From Nageia nagi (Eukaryota > Pinophyta), in the NCBI GenBank assembly GCA_050084985.1, contig JBITNC010000001.1, positions 13,826,001 through 13,890,000 of the forward strand: a stretch of DNA of 64,000 nucleotides, in the 5' to 3' direction. Shown here in pieces: positions 1 to 11,153 of this stretch (positions are counted from its first letter, which is position 1; every line of letters starts with the position of its first letter). Both the position numbers and the translations under genes were made by a program. The notes beneath the pieces are model-generated. The model was not told the DNA's origin and ran no database searches. It saw only the letters and a list, made by a program, of their open reading frames with translations.

Positions 1-9
1 GTCAAAGAC

Positions 10-520
10 TTACAAAAACTTTGTAGTATGAGATACAAATGGTCTACACAAAACTTTGACTCCACAACTACCTCTCTTATGATGAGTAGGATTAAAATGT
101 ATTCCTTTTCTTACAAGTGCATCAATAATTTGATTGAACTTCCTAGGAATAGGAATAAAATAGATTACAGAAAATGATTCCAATAGGTACCATACCCTAT
201 TTCTATATGTTTTTAGATAATGATTCCTTGCACTAATCTTGTCTTTCACTTGATTAATAACTAGATTAAAATCCCCATGGACTACTAGACATATGATACC
301 CATGTTGAGATAGACCTAAACAAAGAGCTTCATACTTAGTAGTATTATTGGTAGAAACTCATGTGAATCTAAATGAAAACCTTTTCATATGTCCCTTTGG
401 TGACTTAAAAGTAACATTAGCATTGCAACCATATTTCCATCTAGCCCCATCAAAGAACATTGTCCATACTTCATGTTCCTTTTTAGCTATGATTGAAATT
501 GGTTGAACATTTTTATATAA
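10..520 (-). pseudogene. Element C: RNase H domain (aRH-like), partial, runs to the window edge
   Basis: The minus strand encodes an RNase H of the type found as the second (archaeal-like, aRH) RNase H of Tat-lineage Ty3/gypsy elements. From right to left one reads a W.MFFDGA start with the first acidic residue, a STNNTTKYEAL motif with the catalytic Glu, and GDFNLVINQV, where the Asp of the usual GDS is kept and the Ser is lost. A C-terminal part with IPRKFNQIIDALV follows. Only the last 97 codons are open; a stop (TAG) and small shifts interrupt the first part. It follows a protease-like stretch with no reverse transcriptase between, so part of pol is missing. The enzyme would degrade the RNA strand of the RNA/DNA hybrid. 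Family assignment is from motifs only. Confidence 0.75.
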
Positions 521-559
521 GCAATAATTACCCATACCAACATTAGTTACTAATAATTA

Positions 560-1617
560 AGTTCATTTGTTGAAAGTATCTCTATGGTTTGTAGTGATTC
601 CATGAGTGGATCCCTTTCAAATATCTATACTTGCTTAGGTTCATTTGTGTAGTTTTGCTCAGTGATCTTCATTAGATGGACATTTTTGGTTCCCTCATTT
701 GGAAATTTCACATGCTTATACTTAAAAGGAATAAAAGCTATGTGTAATCTAAATATAAATAACCTCTTAACTTGGCAATAAATTTTCTGGACAAGCAAAT
801 TCCAAACAAGGGTGGAAGATCAACTACAATAATATCTTGAATGACACAAATGTAAGGGAATGCATTTAGAGTTATGGTAACTCCTTTAACACTACCAATC
901 ACATATATAGGGGAGGAATCTAGTTATATAACTCCATCAATATATCAGGTTGTGTATAATTTCATCTTATCTACAATAGTTTTGGGAAGAACAATACTAC
1001 AATTGTTAACAACCCAACCTTCTAATCTAAGGGATAGATAAAAAGGTGGAGATCTTCTTATACTTATTGGAGCTAGGAAAACATCATTAGTATTTACAAA
1101 CACTAAATTTTCCTCATTAGTCCTTTTATTACTATTATTTAGCTTCAAAGCTTCTTGGAAAATATCAATTTGGTTCAAAATTCTCAATGCATCAAACATA
1201 GTCATTTTAGGTGTTGTTTTCAATTGTTCAACTATATTGTATGGAACATAAGAGGTTGAATTACTTATTTTAGTAGTTTGATAAGATTTGAATTGCTAAG
1301 TAGCCTTATACTTATTATGTTTTATTATGAAAGGATATATTATTGGAGTAGGTATCTCTCTTTTTGGGACATCATTTCTCATATGAGTGGGATTTCTTGC
1401 AACTAGAGCAACATTATCTAAGCCTTATGAAACCTAACTCAGATGATTTGGAAGTTGATTTGTTGGATTAAATGGTTGAAATATAAAAGCCTTAGCTCTC
1501 TTTAGATCAAATTGAGATGGAATAGATGGCTGATTTTGCTAAGTGACTTGGGTCTTCTATGGGGATCTTGAAGTAGAATCTTTGATTTGTACATAGTTTA
1601 TATGTTCTGTAGCATAT
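560..1617 (-). pseudogene. Element C: gag C-terminus to protease region, decayed
   Basis: This continues (minus strand) the gag seen at 17526-18661, after element B is removed. The 92-codon open piece at 945-1223 has the PPFYLSLRLEG type sequence that precedes the protease active site in Tat/Athila pol. Where DSGAS is expected the sequence reads NNCSIVLPK, so the catalytic Asp is gone. Stops (TAA, TAG) are scattered on both sides. Beyond about position 560 the reading passes into the RNase H without any RT motif (no YxDD). The region is a relic and cannot give an active protease. The family assignment is moderately secure; exact gag/protease limits are not. Confidence 0.6.
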
Positions 1618-1622
1618 CCCAA
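1618..1622. repeat. Target-site duplication of element B, left copy (CCCAA)
   Basis: CCCAA directly precedes the TG that opens the left LTR of B. The same five bases follow the terminal CA of the right LTR at 17526-17530. Confidence 0.9.
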
Positions 1623-2449
1623 TGTTTATAAATATTTTGAGAATGTAAATAAATAAATAATTACAAAACCTAAGATACTTATTTCGAGCTATAGATACAA
1701 TTTAGACCATATAGAAAAATAGATGAAGATAGCCACTCTAGAATTAGGATGACAATACCAATGAAGAACTATGATTTGTATACTTACCTTATGAAGCATA
1801 CCTAATACTAGAAAATGATGATATATTTGATGTTTGGATGGTATAATAATCCTATTCTAGAAGCTATGACCTAAAACATCATAAAAAGAGGATCATAGGT
1901 AGTCCATATGTTATATAAGAGGAGCATTGGTGGTGTATTTAGCATGAGTAAGGAGCATCGATAGTCTTTGTTAGAGTGTACTTTACTTTCAAATCAAGTT
2001 AATTATTTTCATATAGATGTTTTGAATAGATTATAGATTTCTAATGTTAGAATAACTAATGTAAATAAGTACAAAAACCATAGCCTTGAAAGGTGACATC
2101 AAAAGACACCTAAAGGATTGCCACCACCAAGATTAGATATGGGATCATGTATTTCCTTGATGTGGAATTACTATTAGATTCTTATTTATATAGATAATAA
2201 TATGACCCACTCCTTAGGTTGACATGTACTTACATAAACTAGGTTAGTTCACAATACATAATGATATTCAAGATAAACATATATTCAAAATAAACATTGG
2301 CATTAGATAAACATATATTCAAAATAAACATTGGCATTATAATCATATTCAAGATAAGCATTGATATCATTGCATTAAATATTCTAGGTGTGTATTAGTA
2401 CAAGCAAATGTATTTATTTAAATGCATAAATAAATTTTATATGATAATA
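1623..2449 (-). repeat. Element B 3' LTR
   Basis: It is 827 bp, a direct repeat of 16730-17525. The outer end begins TGTTTATAAATATTTTGAG; the inner end reads TA where the right copy has CA. It is longer than its partner partly through a short internal duplication (the ATATTCAAAATAAACATTGG unit around 2280-2335). Confidence 0.9.
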
Positions 2450-2450
2450 G

Positions 2451-2462
2451 ATGCCCCACTTT
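2451..2462 (-). promoter_or_regulatory. Element B polypurine tract
   Basis: Read on the minus strand this is AAAGTGGGGCAT, directly before the 3' LTR, the place where plus-strand DNA synthesis is primed in LTR elements. Confidence 0.6.
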
Positions 2463-2689
2463 GGATGAGAAATTGATATCACTAGATGCACTAATATTTT
2501 TCATTCAAAGTACAAATCATGATGTCATATCAATGAAATATTAGCAAGCATTGATAAGCATAATACCAACACTAATCAATTTGAATTTTAACAAATATTG
2601 TAATATAGAAAAACCTATAAAAGCTAGATATGGGTTGAAAAAACTCCCTACTATGATGTTTTTCATTCTACCCCTTGTCATGATATTAA

Positions 2690-2790
2690 CAACACATGAC
2701 CACTCATAATAACACATGACCACACATGATAAGACGTGACCATACATGACCAAACATGAAAACGCATGACCACACATGACCATAATGACC
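2690..2790. repeat. Short degenerate tandem repeat (ACATGACCA units)
   Basis: Repeated ACATGACCACAC-like units of about 8-16 bp, within the 3' untranslated part of element B. Confidence 0.6.
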
Positions 2791-2872
2791 ATACAAAGAC
2801 CTTATCAACAAGAAAACATATGACATATGACAACTTTGATAGACACAAGCGAATAGCATACTATAGAAGAAT

Positions 2873-3165
2873 GAGAGCCTAACTCTATGCTAAGAGGCAT
2901 GTTAATATGAGAGCTGAAACTCTATGCCAAGAGGCATGATATGATGAGAGCTAAAACTCTATGCCAAGATGTATAATATGATAAAGCTAAAACTCTATGC
3001 AAAGGTGCATGATATGATGAGAGCTAAAACTTTGCACCAAGGGGCATGATATGATGAGAGCTAAAAATCTACACTAAGAGGCATGATAATATGTGATAAT
3101 GCATGAAATATCATGTTGAAGAATCATGATATCTATATGGGAGCTAAAATGCTATTCCAAGAGGC
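2873..3165. repeat. 36-37 bp tandem array in element B
   Basis: Units of the form GAGAGCTAAAACTCTATGCC followed by AAGAGGCATGATATGAT begin at about 2873, 2909, 2946, 2980, 3019 and 3056; a last decayed unit lies at 3136-3165. Two further related units occur at 14178-14260, on the far side of element A and at the end of the PMD ORF, still within B. Confidence 0.8.
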
Positions 3166-3449
3166 ATATAAGTAAATACAATCCAAGATATAGCCATATA
3201 GTTGATTCTTCACCATGTCTAGTAGATTAGGATGTTCAATCTAACAAAATAAGGAATGCAGGCAGTCTATTTTGATAGAAGCACACCACCAGTGGTCCTT
3301 AATGGTTGATAAAATAAGGCCATGGGTGATCCTCTTCTTAAGGAATTTTTGAAAATTATAAAATATAGATAATGGCATATTTCTTGCTAATTTTTATTGA
3401 CTACTTCATTTACCTGCTTGTAATCCATAGGTGCACAAATAGAGACTAT

Positions 3450-3454
3450 CTAGG
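3450..3454. repeat. Target-site duplication of element A, left copy (CTAGG)
   Basis: CTAGG precedes the TGTTAG start of the 5' LTR and recurs at 11584-11588 right after the terminal TTCA of the 3' LTR. Confidence 0.95.
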
Positions 3455-3885
3455 TGTTAGAATTTGTAATGAAATATTGTTAATATCTAAACTCCTTGTA
3501 AATTCAATTAATCACTTAAAAGGATATTTAGATACCTTAAGGGATTAATTGAATTCTTTATTATGTAACCTTAACCTTACCCTTAGGTTAAAGGGAGGTT
3601 AGGGAGGTGCTCTCATGCTATAAATAGAGGGCCTCTCCTCTTGTAATAGAACTAAGATTTTGAGTAAGATTACTCTACTAGTTTGTGTAGGAGAGAAAGG
3701 AATTGTTGTAAGAGGGTGCATAGTTTGAGAATTGAGATCTAGTTGTGGATGTACTCCCAAGGAGGGAGGAACCACATTATATTTGTGTTATCTTGTGTGA
3801 ATGGTGTTATTAGCTTGTAGATGTTGAATGATTGAGTTTTCTATAGTCTTGGAACTTGAAGATTAGTGTAGAACTAATTCCTTCA
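3455..3885 (+). repeat. Element A 5' LTR
   Basis: It begins TGTTAGAATTTG and ends AATTCCTTCA. It is 431 bp and matches 11154-11583. A TATAAATAG box lies at 3619-3627, upstream of the expected RNA start. Confidence 0.97.
3619..3627 (+). promoter_or_regulatory. TATA box in the 5' LTR of element A
   Basis: TATAAATAG, identical in the 3' LTR at 11317-11325; likely the core promoter for the genomic RNA. Confidence 0.7.
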
Positions 3886-3887
3886 AT

Positions 3888-3900
3888 TGGTATCAGAGCT
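3888..3900 (+). promoter_or_regulatory. Primer-binding site of element A (initiator Met tRNA)
   Basis: TGGTATCAGAGCT starts two bases after the 5' LTR. It is the standard plant copia primer site, complementary to the 3' end of the initiator methionine tRNA. Confidence 0.95.
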
Positions 3901-4181
3901 TGGTGTGAAAGCTCTTCTTCTTGGTGTGAAAGCTTTTCTTTTTGGTGTGGAAGCTACATATTGGTGATCCTTCTTCATTCTTCATCTTACACTCCATTGT
4001 TGAGGTAAAATCAAGAGAAGGTATATTTTTTTCTTATTATTATTATTTTATTGTGATACTAACATAATTCTTTGAAGATGTGTTAGTATGCTTAAAATGA
4101 TGCAATTGATTACTAACCTTTTTTTAAGTTGCAATTTTTTATTGATTAGCTTATGGCTATTTTTATAAAAATTGGGGTTAG

Positions 4182-4183
<2 letters not shown>

Positions 4184-4226
<43 letters not shown>
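4184..4226. repeat. (TA)n microsatellite
   Basis: An uninterrupted AT dinucleotide run in the leader of element A. Confidence 0.95.
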
Positions 4227-4230
<4 letters not shown>

Positions 4231-5579
4231 GCATTTCTTTGTGTTCCAAATAAGTTCTTCTCTTTGGGAAATAAAAATTGGTGTATTTTTTTTTCCATAT
4301 TATAGAGTGTTCTTTTCTAAACTACTACTCTAGTTCCTATTTTACTCCTAAAATATTTACAATATATTCTAAAATATATGTATTTAAAAAAAAAGGGGTT
4401 TATGGGAGTTCTTTTTGTCATAAAACTTATGATTTTTGCATATATATATTTAATATATATATATATTTATTAGCATTTTTTTGTTATATAAAAAAAAATT
4501 ATAGAAAATAAAAATGTGGAGGAACACAAAAATGCTTTAATCTTAAAATGGATGCACAAAATGGATACATTGAAAGGGAGCCCTGGGATGGATAGGGCTA
4601 TGGTTTTTGAATCGCAAGCTCTACAAAGAATATGAAGAGAAGAGAGCGTTGGTCCAGATCCTCTTTAGCATAGTCTTCGCTTTCTCCTACAATCTTCTCC
4701 AGCTTGTTTAGTTCGAGATCATACCCTTCCTTTCTAAAGAGGCAAAGAACGAGTAGCTTTAGGGTAGTTTTATTTCTTTTGGCCTTCTTGTGTGGCTTTT
4801 GTGCTGTTAAAAATGCCAGCGATGTCCTCTTCAGGCACGGGTTGTGAAGGATCCTCCTCTCTGGTTCCTAAATCATCTTAGAAATGTCAAATATTGAAGC
4901 ATGTTACCACTATTCTTTGCAACTCCACTTCCATTTAGGTAATTCCTAACAACACCTGACGTTGAGAACCTTTGGAACATTACAATAGATGCTAAAGTAT
5001 TTGACAGAGTATCATGCGATTGGTGCAATACTATCATCCTTCTATTCTCCTTATGAGGTTCCTACTAAGATCACATTATTGACTTCCTTCAGTGTATAAT
5101 CAAAGAATTTGTGTGTGCCTCTTCTATATTGCAGGTTAGATGTAATAAATTTATAATGTGCTATATGGAAATAAAAGTATAGTATGAATTCTCTTACGTA
5201 GATTGGGGATTACTATGAGCTGTGAACTATGATCATTGTCCAATGGTTCGTATACCCCAACATTTCCTCCACCATGCTAGATGCTAATGAGGATGAAGGA
5301 AGAGTTGAACGTGGTGTGCACCTTTACTCTCCCTCTACTCCAATGCTTGGTCCCCCTACCACCTCCATGCCCTCCACTCACATCGCTTGGCCTCCTTCCC
5401 TTTGTGGCCCTCTACCTACACCTCCTGACCTCCTTCATGTTGCATTTAATTTTGCCTTTATTCTATGCTCCTATTCTCCTTCTTGGTAAGCAACGTATTC
5501 TCCTATTCTCCTTCTTGGTAAAAATACCAATTTAAAAAAAAAATACTTTTTTTAAAAAAGTCAAACTTTGCTTACTTTA

Positions 5580-5591
5580 AATATATATATG

Positions 5592-5631
<40 letters not shown>

Positions 5632-5633
5632 TT
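5580..5633. repeat. (TA)n microsatellite, imperfect
   Basis: An AT dinucleotide run with a few breaks, in the leader of element A. Confidence 0.9.
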
Positions 5634-5945
5634 TAGAATATTTTTAATTTACTAAGGTGCACATGCAATTTCTAGAAGTCAATCTCTTAGCAATTTTTTC
5701 CTCTAAGTATGGTAATTTACTTAGGCAAAATATTTTTAGTAAAAATTTGCTAAGGTAATCTAAGTATGCTATCTTTTAAGGATAAATATTTAAGTTAAGT
5801 ATGCTATTTTTTAATTAAACAAGGGAATTTGTTTTTTACTTAAAATATAAATGCATACTTAAAAGACAATTTTAGAATACAAGTTTTAGGGATAAAAATT
5901 TAAGTAAAAAGGGGGTATTTGTATATTTTTTTACTTAAAACTTTA

Positions 5946-6173
5946 TCTAGATCTTGCATGCTAAATTTGTAATGCATGCCTCTTAATCTTGTTTGAGGAA
6001 TAAAGCATGCTTAGTACTTAAAATTTTAAGTTAAATAATGCATGATGCATGTTTATTACTCTAGATCTTGCATGCTAAATTTGTAATGCATGCCTCTTAA
6101 TCTTGTTTGAGGAATAAAGCATGCTTAGTACTTAAAATTTTAAGTTAAATAATGCATGATGCATATTTATTAC
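5946..6173. repeat. 114-bp tandem duplication rich in GCATGC
   Basis: Two adjacent copies, 5946-6059 and 6060-6173, differ at one base that I can see (GCATGTTT against GCATATTT), so the duplication is recent. Each copy contains several TGCATG/GCATGC palindromes, and more follow up to about 6340. Confidence 0.92.
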
Positions 6174-7110
6174 TTAATTTTTAAGTTATGGAATAATGCA
6201 TGCTAAGTATTTATATTGCAAAGTGATAGATAAGCTTATGCAAATTAAGGAAATAATGCATGTTTATCCATCATAAAGTGTTTTATTTAAATTTTTTATG
6301 AATGAGCTAGTTCTTATGAAGAAATAATGCATGCTTAATACTTATTTCTTTAAGTTTTTATGCAAAGTTAAAAAGACTTGTGCAAATTATGAACCTATGT
6401 AAAGATGTCCTTTAGGGGTTAGTAAACAAAACCCATTGGAATCTTAAGGTTTCAAGTTCTTGTGGATGATGTATTTTTTAATACTTTACTTTATATTTTT
6501 GTATAATTGCTTTATACTTGCAAAACACAAAATATTGAAAGTAACCCCTAAAATGAACACATCTGCATGTACTTTTCCACAACATGACTTGTTTGGGGAG
6601 CCACGAGGGGAGGACAGGGTAGACTGGAGCCTTTTTAGTCCAAAGATCTAAGTGGTGGTAAATCCATATTAATTGACCCTAAGACCTCTATTGGATTGGA
6701 CATAACTCTATTAGGTGGACAGGCATGTGTGTAGTGATACCACATGTCTGCACATCCATTCAGGGATTATCCTAATAACCTAGAAGGAAAACTGAAAACC
6801 TTAAACAAGATAATTAAAATGGTCAGTCCAAGATACGTTAGATCCTTGGAAAATAGTTGGTACTTCTCCTTGAGAGAGTATATTACTAACCAAGGTGAAC
6901 TGGTTAAGGACTGGTAGTACCTGGGCTCCACCTTACAGGCATCCAGGTGAAGGCCTAATTCTATACAAGAAAACAACCTCAACTTTATCCTTCTACAGAT
7001 CTTGGTTTATAAGTTTGCACATGTGGGACATGTTTACTTATCAATGTTTGATTTGTATAGATGGTAAATTGTAGAAATTTATTCATTCTTCTTATTTACT
7101 TTTGTTAGTA

Positions 7111-7584
7111 ATGGTTGAAACCTTCATACCCAAGCATATACTCGATGGTTCCAACTTCAACATATGGGAACCTCGTATGAAAGCTAAAAAAGGTAAGGGA
7201 AATGCAAATGTGAAAAATTTCAATCATGAAAAGAAGAACAAGCATGTTGCTACTGTTGCCTACTACTCAGTGACTCAAACTATTTCAAATGATTGGATTG
7301 TTGATTCAGGATGCATTAATCACATGTGTTATGAAAATGATAAGTTTGAAAACTTTCATAAGTACAAGAAGGATGCAGTTGTGATAGGTGATAATATAGT
7401 CCTTGATGTTCAAGGAATAGGGAGTGTGAAGATTCATGGAAAGGTTCTTGATGATGTCTTTTATGTGCCTAAACTAAGGATGAATCTTATCTCCATTATT
7501 CAGATTATAAGGAAAGGATACTTATTTGAGTTTACCTCACACTCCTGGTGTGTTAAGAAAGGACTTGCCACCTTGATGAAATGA
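7111..7584 (+). pseudogene. Element A: gag N-terminus joined to protease
   Basis: The ATG at 7111 opens a reading of about 157 codons. The first ~20 residues (ILDGSNFNIWEPRMKA) are the conserved start of copia gag. After a short Lys-rich stretch the protein is already at the protease, with the active-site motif WIVDSGCINHM (DSG triad). Most of gag, including the CCHC knuckle, is missing while the frame is kept, so an internal deletion is inferred. Nucleocapsid function must be lost. It ends at TGA then TAA (7582-7587), after which the same frame continues into integrase. The ORF can be extended 5' only to a TTG, so ATG 7111 is the sensible start. Confidence 0.85.
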
Positions 7585-7587
7585 TAA

Positions 7588-8616
7588 GTAAAGGATGACC
7601 TTTATATTGTGGATCAAGTTCCTTCAAAGATATGTCTTGCTGCAAATGTTTGTTCAAAGGGTAATCTTTGGCATCAACGATTAGGGAACCTTAACCACAA
7701 GAGTATTCAAGATATGAAAAATCAAGAACTTGTGGAAGGTTTACCTAATATTTCACCCATAATTGGTAGCTATGAAAGGTGCATTCTAGGAAAGATGAAT
7801 AGGCAAAAGTTTGAAAAAGATAAGGCAACTTGGGCTACTTGTCCTCTTTAGCTTATGCATTCAGATTTGATGGGTCCATTGTAGACAAAGTCTCTAGGAG
7901 GAGCTTCTTATGTTCTAAACTTCATTGATGACTTCAGCAGGATGACATTTGGTTATTTACTTTAGCACAAGGATCAAACTTTTGACAGGTTTAAAGACTT
8001 CAAGGCTCTTGTTGAAAATCAAACTGATTTTAAGATCAAGATGTTGAGATTTGATAATGGGTGTGAGTATAATAGCAATGAGTTTAATGACTATTGTGTT
8101 AAACATGGGATCAAGTGGCAATTCATAATCCCTTACACCCCTCAACAAAATGGAGTTGCTGAAAGAAAGAATCAAACCATTATGGAAATGGCAAGGTGCA
8201 TGTTGGGTAACCTTCCTAATTTCTTATGGGGTGAAGCTATTCACACTACTATTCACACCCTAAATAGGTGTCCTACTAAAATAGTTGAAGGTAAAAATCT
8301 ATATGAAGTATGGATAGGAAAGAAACCTAACATCTCACACTTTAGGGTCTTTAATTGTGATGCATTTGCCTTCATTACCTCAGAGAAAAGAAAGAAGTTG
8401 GATAAAAGATCACAAAAATGCATCTTTGTGGGGTATGATAATCAGCATAAAGGTTATAGGCTCTACTCCTCATCCCATAAAATAGTCTTTGTTTCTAGGG
8501 ATGTCAAGTTCAATGAACTTCCTGAGGATACAACTTCTCATGCTGAGGTGTCTGATTTAGATGATTCTTCACCTGCACCTAACTGGTTGGATGATAATAT
8601 AGGGAAGTCACCATAA
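7588..8616 (+). pseudogene. Element A: integrase, same frame as protease, with stops
   Basis: The stretch begins with the GAG-pre-integrase zinc-binding region (NLWHQRLGNLNHKSIQDM, then C-I-L-G-K), which is open at 7609-7851. After a TAG at 7849 come the first catalytic Asp (LMHSDLMGP), the second (LRFDNGCEYNSNEF) and the Glu-containing TPQQNGVAERKN: the D,D,E set of copia integrases. The rest, including a KRSQKCIFVGY motif, is open from 8041 to 8616. The domain would insert the cDNA. It is broken by several TAG/TAA codons, which look like CAG/CAA changes. RT follows in the same frame. Confidence 0.92.
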
Positions 8617-8649
8617 GAGCAAAATTCTCCAGCTTAGAGAATTACAAGG

Positions 8650-10244
8650 AGTATGACCTTGAATAAATCTTTATTTACCAAAATCGATAATACGAATGAG
8701 CCATAAACCTTGAAAGAAGCTTCCAAGCAAGAGTGTTGGATGGAAGCTATGAAATTTGAGTATGAGGTGCTCATGAAAAATGAAACTTGGGATTTGGTTC
8801 CTTATCCCAATGAGAAAAATGTGATTGGAAATAAATGGATATACAAGGTTAAGTACAATTTTGATGGAGAAATTGAAAAATACAAAGCAAGGTTAGTGGC
8901 CAAAGGATTTACTTAGAAATATGGTATTGATTATGAGGAAACCTTTGCTCCTGTGGCCAAGATGCCTACTGTCAGGATAATCCTTGCTCTTTCTACACTC
9001 AAGGATGGAAAGTTTTTCAACTTGATGTCAAGAGTGCATTTCTCAATGGTGACTTGGATATAGAAATCTACATGAATCAACCAGAAGGATTTATTCTAGA
9101 AGGTAAAGAGTCTTTTGTGTGCAAGCTAAAGAAGTCTTTGTATGGACTTAAGTAAGCACCCAGAGCATGGTACAAGAAAATTTTAGGATTCTTTATAGAT
9201 ATTGGTTTTTCCAAGTGCTTCTCTGACTCAGATCTCTATGTACTCAATCAAGGAAAAGACATGGTCTTAATTCTCCTTTATATGGATGATCTTCTCATAA
9301 TTGGCAATAATATTGAAATCATCCAAGAGTACATATCCAAACTGAAGGCAACATTTGAAATGACTAATCTAGGTCTATTGCATTACTATCTTGGGATGCA
9401 AGTATACCAACACAAAGATTGTACTTATCTTAGTCAATCTAAGTATATATCAGACATCTTGTAAAAGTTTGGAATGGAGGAGTGTAGATATGTTGCAATA
9501 CCTATTTCTCCTAGAATTGTTGTATCTTTGAGCTCAAATTCTCAGTTGGCTAATGCTACAGCTTATAGGTAATTGATTGGTATTCTTCTATATCTAACTA
9601 TCTCTTGACCTGATATTGCCTTTGCAGTGAATCTGATGGCATAATTCATGCAAAAACCATATGTTGAGCACCTCAAAGCTATTAAGCAAATATTGAGGTA
9701 TGTGGCAGGGACAAAGGATCTTACTCTTAAGTATTCCAAAGTGCCATCGATTGTTCTCTCTGGGTTCTTAGATTCTAATTATGGGGGAGATAGAGATGAC
9801 AAAAAATCAACCTCTGCATATGTGTTCAGCATTGGTTCAGGTGCTATCTCTTGGGCTTCCAAGAAGCAACCTACTATGACTCTTTCTACCATCAAAGTCG
9901 AATATCGAGCCATGTTTATTGCCACCCAGGAAGCTATTTGGCTAAGGCATCTTCTGAACAAAATTGGATATGAGCAAAATGGCCCATCTCTTATTTTCTC
10001 AGATAGTCAATCAGCTATCTCTTTGGCTAAGAATCCTGTGTTCCATCAGTGAACCAAACATGTGGAAATCCAAGCCCATTTTATCAAGGAGAAGGTTCTA
10101 GATGACATCATACACTTAGAGTATTGTCCATCTACTAAAAACTCTACTGATTTATTCACCAAGCCCCTTCCTAAAGCTTAGTTCAACAAGCTTAGGGATT
10201 CTCTCAGGTTGGTGAAGTTGCCCTCAAGGGGGAGTGAAGTTTGA
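8650..10244 (+). pseudogene. Element A: reverse transcriptase and RNase H, frameshifted
   Basis: RT starts near KEASKQECWMEAM and contains NKWIYKVKYN, ARLVAKGF and the catalytic YMDDLLIIGNN at about 9281-9313. The frame changes once between 8917 and 9260 (near 9000). RNase H follows: conserved STIKVEYRAM with the Glu, DSQSAISLAKNP with the Asp, TKHVEIQAHFI, and the terminal TDLFTKPLPKA. In-frame stops (TAG/TGA) interrupt at several points, so no functional polymerase can be made. Reading ends in TGA at 10242-10244, directly after a purine run (CAAGGGGGAGTG) that looks like the usual copia end-of-pol polypurine tract. The actual LTR begins about 910 bp further on. Confidence 0.93.
10225..10234 (+). 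promoter_or_regulatory. Upstream polypurine-like tract at the end of pol
   Basis: TCAAGGGGGAG overlaps the last pol codons and resembles the true tract at 11143-11153. It may be an old or secondary priming site. Confidence 0.4.
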
Positions 10245-10316
10245 ACTTTTGTTAGTGATGACAACTTCACCTCTAAGATGCCTTTTTTGTTGTTATATAG
10301 TGTTGATTATGATATA

Positions 10317-10672
10317 CCTCCATGGTAAGTTTGCTCTATGTGAGAAACTTGTTGTACATTTTATACCTCTATGGTAAGTTTGCTCTGCATGAGAAACTTG
10401 TTGTACATTTTATACCTCTATGGTAAGTTTGCTCTGCATGATAAACTTGTTGTACATTTTATACCTCCATGGTAAGTTTGCTTTGCATGAGAAACTTGTT
10501 GTACATTTTATACCTCCATGGTAAGTTTGCTCTGCATGAGAAACTTGTATAATTTTTTTTGCATATAATTGATATACCTCCATGGTAAGTTCACTCTGTG
10601 TGAGGAACTTCTTGTACATTTTACACCTCTGTGGTAAGTTTGCTCTACATGAGAAACTTGTTGTACAATTTT
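10317..10672. repeat. 49-bp tandem array, seven units, between pol and PPT of element A
   Basis: Units of the type CCTCCATGGTAAGTTTGCTC followed by TGCATGAGAAACTTGTTGTA and CATTTTATA start at 10317, 10366, 10415, 10464, 10513, 10577 and 10626. The fifth unit is lengthened by AT-rich sequence. The open reading on the minus strand here is a by-product of the repeat. Confidence 0.95.
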
Positions 10673-11142
10673 TTATGCTCTATTAATAATCAACACATGT
10701 CTATATACAACAGGTGACTATGAGTGATGGCTTGGCATCTCTGTGATGACTTATAGTGCACCATTGATTAGTTATTTATAAGATGGCATTATTTGATTCT
10801 CTTATTTGAATATATGATGCATCTAACTGATTTTGTTCATGAGTTGCTTGTAGCATGTAGGATCTTCTCCAGAAATGCAAGTTACTCACCTTGTGTAAGC
10901 AAGCTCATGGAGACTCACATGTCAGATTAAAGTTGATCGACTACTATGTACAGTGAAACCAGTTGTGGTTAATAATTGTATTGTAAACCATTTTATCAAA
11001 TGGTAATGTAGTGAGTCTCAAACTAGTTCTCAAAAAGTTTCTCAAATATGTAAATGTTCTCATCTCTGCTTGTATCTCTATGGAGGATAACTCTCTCTTA
11101 CTCTCTCTCTTCTCTCTTCTACACTCTATCCCAATATTTGCA

Positions 11143-11153
11143 TTAAGGGGGAG
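11143..11153 (+). promoter_or_regulatory. Polypurine tract of element A
   Basis: TTAAGGGGGAG immediately precedes the TGTTAG start of the 3' LTR. Confidence 0.9.

Larger units (their letters stand above)
4021..7108 (+). other. Element A: 3.1-kb leader, possibly a 5' untranslated intron
   Basis: No retroviral coding motif is seen between the primer site and the gag start at 7111, an unusually long leader for a copia element. It begins AGAAG/GTATAT, a donor-like site at 4021, and ends CTTATTTACTTTTGTTAG at 7108, a good acceptor directly before the gag ATG. Splicing would place the cap-proximal leader next to gag. The stretch holds AT microsatellites, a 114-bp duplication and many GCATGC motifs. 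Part of it could instead be a later insertion, although I found no clear borders. Small ORFs within it look fortuitous. Confidence 0.4.

Noticed and set aside
4278-5535. Small plus-strand ORFs (77-86 codons) in the leader of A as gag or host exons
   Set aside because: No similarity to gag, low-complexity or Pro-rich composition, overlapping frames, inside the likely leader intron.
10410-10619. Minus-strand ORF with repeated residues
   Set aside because: It is only the translation of the 49-bp tandem array.
10317-10672. Regular repeats resembling a CRISPR array
   Set aside because: Units are directly adjacent with no unique spacers, lie in a plant retrotransposon, and no cas gene is near.
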